A stretch of 64,000 bases of DNA from positions 7,684,923-7,748,922 of the forward strand of contig WARS01000007.1 of assembly GCA_008933995.1 (NCBI GenBank). The letters run 5' to 3'. Below the pieces are notes generated by a model. That model was given only the letters and a program-made list of their open reading frames with translations, did no database searches and had not been told where the DNA came from. Positions 62,792-64,000 of the stretch are shown here, piece after piece. The position numbers were made by a program, and so were the translations under genes. Source of the DNA: Datnioides undecimradiatus (lineage: Eukaryota; Chordata; Actinopteri; Lobotiformes; Datnioididae). The stretch's first letter is position 1, and each line of letters opens with the position of its first letter.

Positions 62792-64000
62792 GTAACGGAG
62801 AATAACATGTAACGTTAGCTAATTACTCGTCAGGCTAACGGCTAAAGGCTTTCAGATCCAAAGATCACAGTTTTATCCATGGTTAAGTGGTATATAATAT
62901 GGACTGTACACAACAGAGGGTATAAATACTGCTACTGCTATTTGTAACTAGATACAAAAGAAAGTTTAAGTGTGACGGTTGCTCATAAATCCCAATTGAG
63001 ACATTTGAATTTAATTATGATGATGCGATTTGAAATACAATAACAGAAAGAAGTTGAAATAAGAGTTGAAATGGAAGTAATGAATTAAATTGGTTTGTGA
63101 CCCAGGCTTGTCAGAGCAATGATTTTCCCCTGACTTGTAGATGAAATATTTGCACTGAAAATGCACGGTTGATTTTTTTTTTTTGCCTTGTCCTCTGTCA
63201 GAATGTGACAGTGAAGACCCAGCGATACAGCAAGAGGTGGAGAAGGCATCAGACAGGGGCTACAAGTATGAGGAGCTTCACTCCAGACCGTTCATCACAC
63301 CTGACTCTGAAATCCCAGAGAACCTCTTGTACCTCTCGTATCCTTCTTTAAAAATTGGGTATGAGAAAAAGTGTCCTGCTATTACTAATAAATTACTATT
63401 AGTGGTGAAAATAAGCCCTGCAGAGGACTTTATATAGACTTTTTACAAAAGAGACCTCTTCTGCTCAGACTTAGGAGCCTGGGTCTTAATTCCCTCATTT
63501 TTTTTCTCAAGACATCATTTTCAGTCTCAGACTTTTTATACATGTGTATGGATATAGGGATGAGTGTGAATAATAAATACCCATGTATGCATGCACAATA
63601 CATAGTAGTTGTTTAGTGATATATGCCGTATTTGTACTATACACACACTAAACAGCAGTGATGTGATAATACTATGAAAATGAATATTATAGGATAAGCT
63701 ATAGAATGAAAGCATAATAAAAAGTTGTTGCATTATATTATCATCATACAATGTTATAACCAATAAAATGTACAGGTGTACTATTACCACCATTCCTACA
63801 TTAATAGTTAGAATAACAGAAAAGTTGATGGACAGGATACAGGTGTATTGTTTTTAAAAAGCAATTTTTTGTCAATTGTATTATTCAACCTTTGGTAATA
63901 TCATAAAATAAAGTAAATCTCGTGTGAATCTTCAGTGACTCTGATTTCAATCCTTAATTCGTGTTTTTAGTCACTCCTTTGGTTACGACAGTGGGCGCAG
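62719..64000 (+). CDS. cilia- and flagella-associated WD-repeat protein, probable CFAP44 (3' partial)
   Basis: Three exons begin a gene that continues past the window. They encode an acidic N-terminus (MSEEVTVPVEEADNTKTTSQ), then GYKYEELHSRPFITPDSEIP, ENLLYLS and HSFGYDSGR. The YEEL..KPF, P(D/N)S, NLL.LS.SFGYD pattern is what I remember from the start of CFAP44 (WDR52), a tether protein of axonemal inner-arm dyneins; I could not compare sequences here. The X-box upstream independently suggests a ciliary gene. No WD repeat is inside the window, so another CFAP family is possible. Joined CDS: 62719-62791, 63202-63337, 63971-64000 and onward. Confidence 0.6.
63202..63337 (+). CDS. cfap44-like exon 2
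   Basis: Reads ECDSEDPAIQQEVEKASDRG, then YKYEELHSRPFITPDSEIPE and NLLYLS. The acceptor is CTCTGTCAG. Two in-frame donors compete: 63338 (CTC|GTATCC, weak) and 63359 (TGG|GTATGA, better), both in phase 2. The first gives the expected LSHSFGYD join. The intron beyond (to 63970) is AT-rich and plain. Confidence 0.7.
63971..64000 (+). CDS. cfap44-like exon 3, cut by window end
   Basis: The acceptor TTTTTAG is followed by HSFGYDSGR and the window end. Frame agrees with exon 2. Confidence 0.65.

Overview
The window looks like teleost (ray-finned fish) genomic DNA, probably from a percomorph-type fish. Vertebrate genes are split by many GT-AG introns, CA/TG microsatellites are frequent, and the mobile-element remains (Tc1-like, hAT, a TA-flanked MITE, LINE tails ending in short tandem repeats) are typical of fish. 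I saw no retrovirus or LTR element, CRISPR array, rRNA or tRNA gene.

Layout. (1) 1-45000, plus strand: very-low-density lipoprotein receptor gene, vldlr. Nineteen coding exons (numbered 2-20) run from LA repeat 1 to the stop codon. Exon 1 (5'UTR and signal peptide) was not recognised and probably lies upstream. The exons join in phase into 840 codons: eight LA repeats, EGF-A, EGF-B, a beta-propeller, EGF-C, a 60-bp O-linked-type exon, a membrane helix and a tail with FDNPVY. (2) 47263-52322, plus strand: kcnv2, a silent Kv8.2-type potassium-channel subunit of 531 codons. It is split into nine coding exons, many more than the two-exon human gene as I recall it, and it has a possible alternative 3' end. 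(3) 54290-61935, minus strand: pum3 (KIAA0020/Puf-A), 17 coding exons and 657 codons plus a probable non-coding first exon. (4) 62719 to the window end, plus strand: the first three exons of a gene that looks like the cilia WD-repeat protein CFAP44. A clean RFX X-box lies 283 bp upstream of its ATG, in the region shared with pum3.

How the genes relate. vldlr, kcnv2 and pum3 keep the order and orientation of human 9p24.2. Their products are not one pathway: a Reelin/lipoprotein receptor, a photoreceptor-type channel modifier and a nucleolar ribosome-biogenesis factor. The fourth gene is not the expected human neighbour, so synteny breaks there, and the pum3/cfap44-like pair forms a head-to-head arrangement.

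No novel multi-gene system is visible. The most interesting signals are gene-structure changes (an intron splitting LA5 of vldlr, the intron-rich kcnv2 and its alternative terminal exon, tandem in-frame donors in the cfap44-like gene), the X-box promoter, and two well-bounded DNA-transposon copies in vldlr introns. Exon coordinates come from reading splice sites and codon phase by eye; every gene sums to a whole number of codons.
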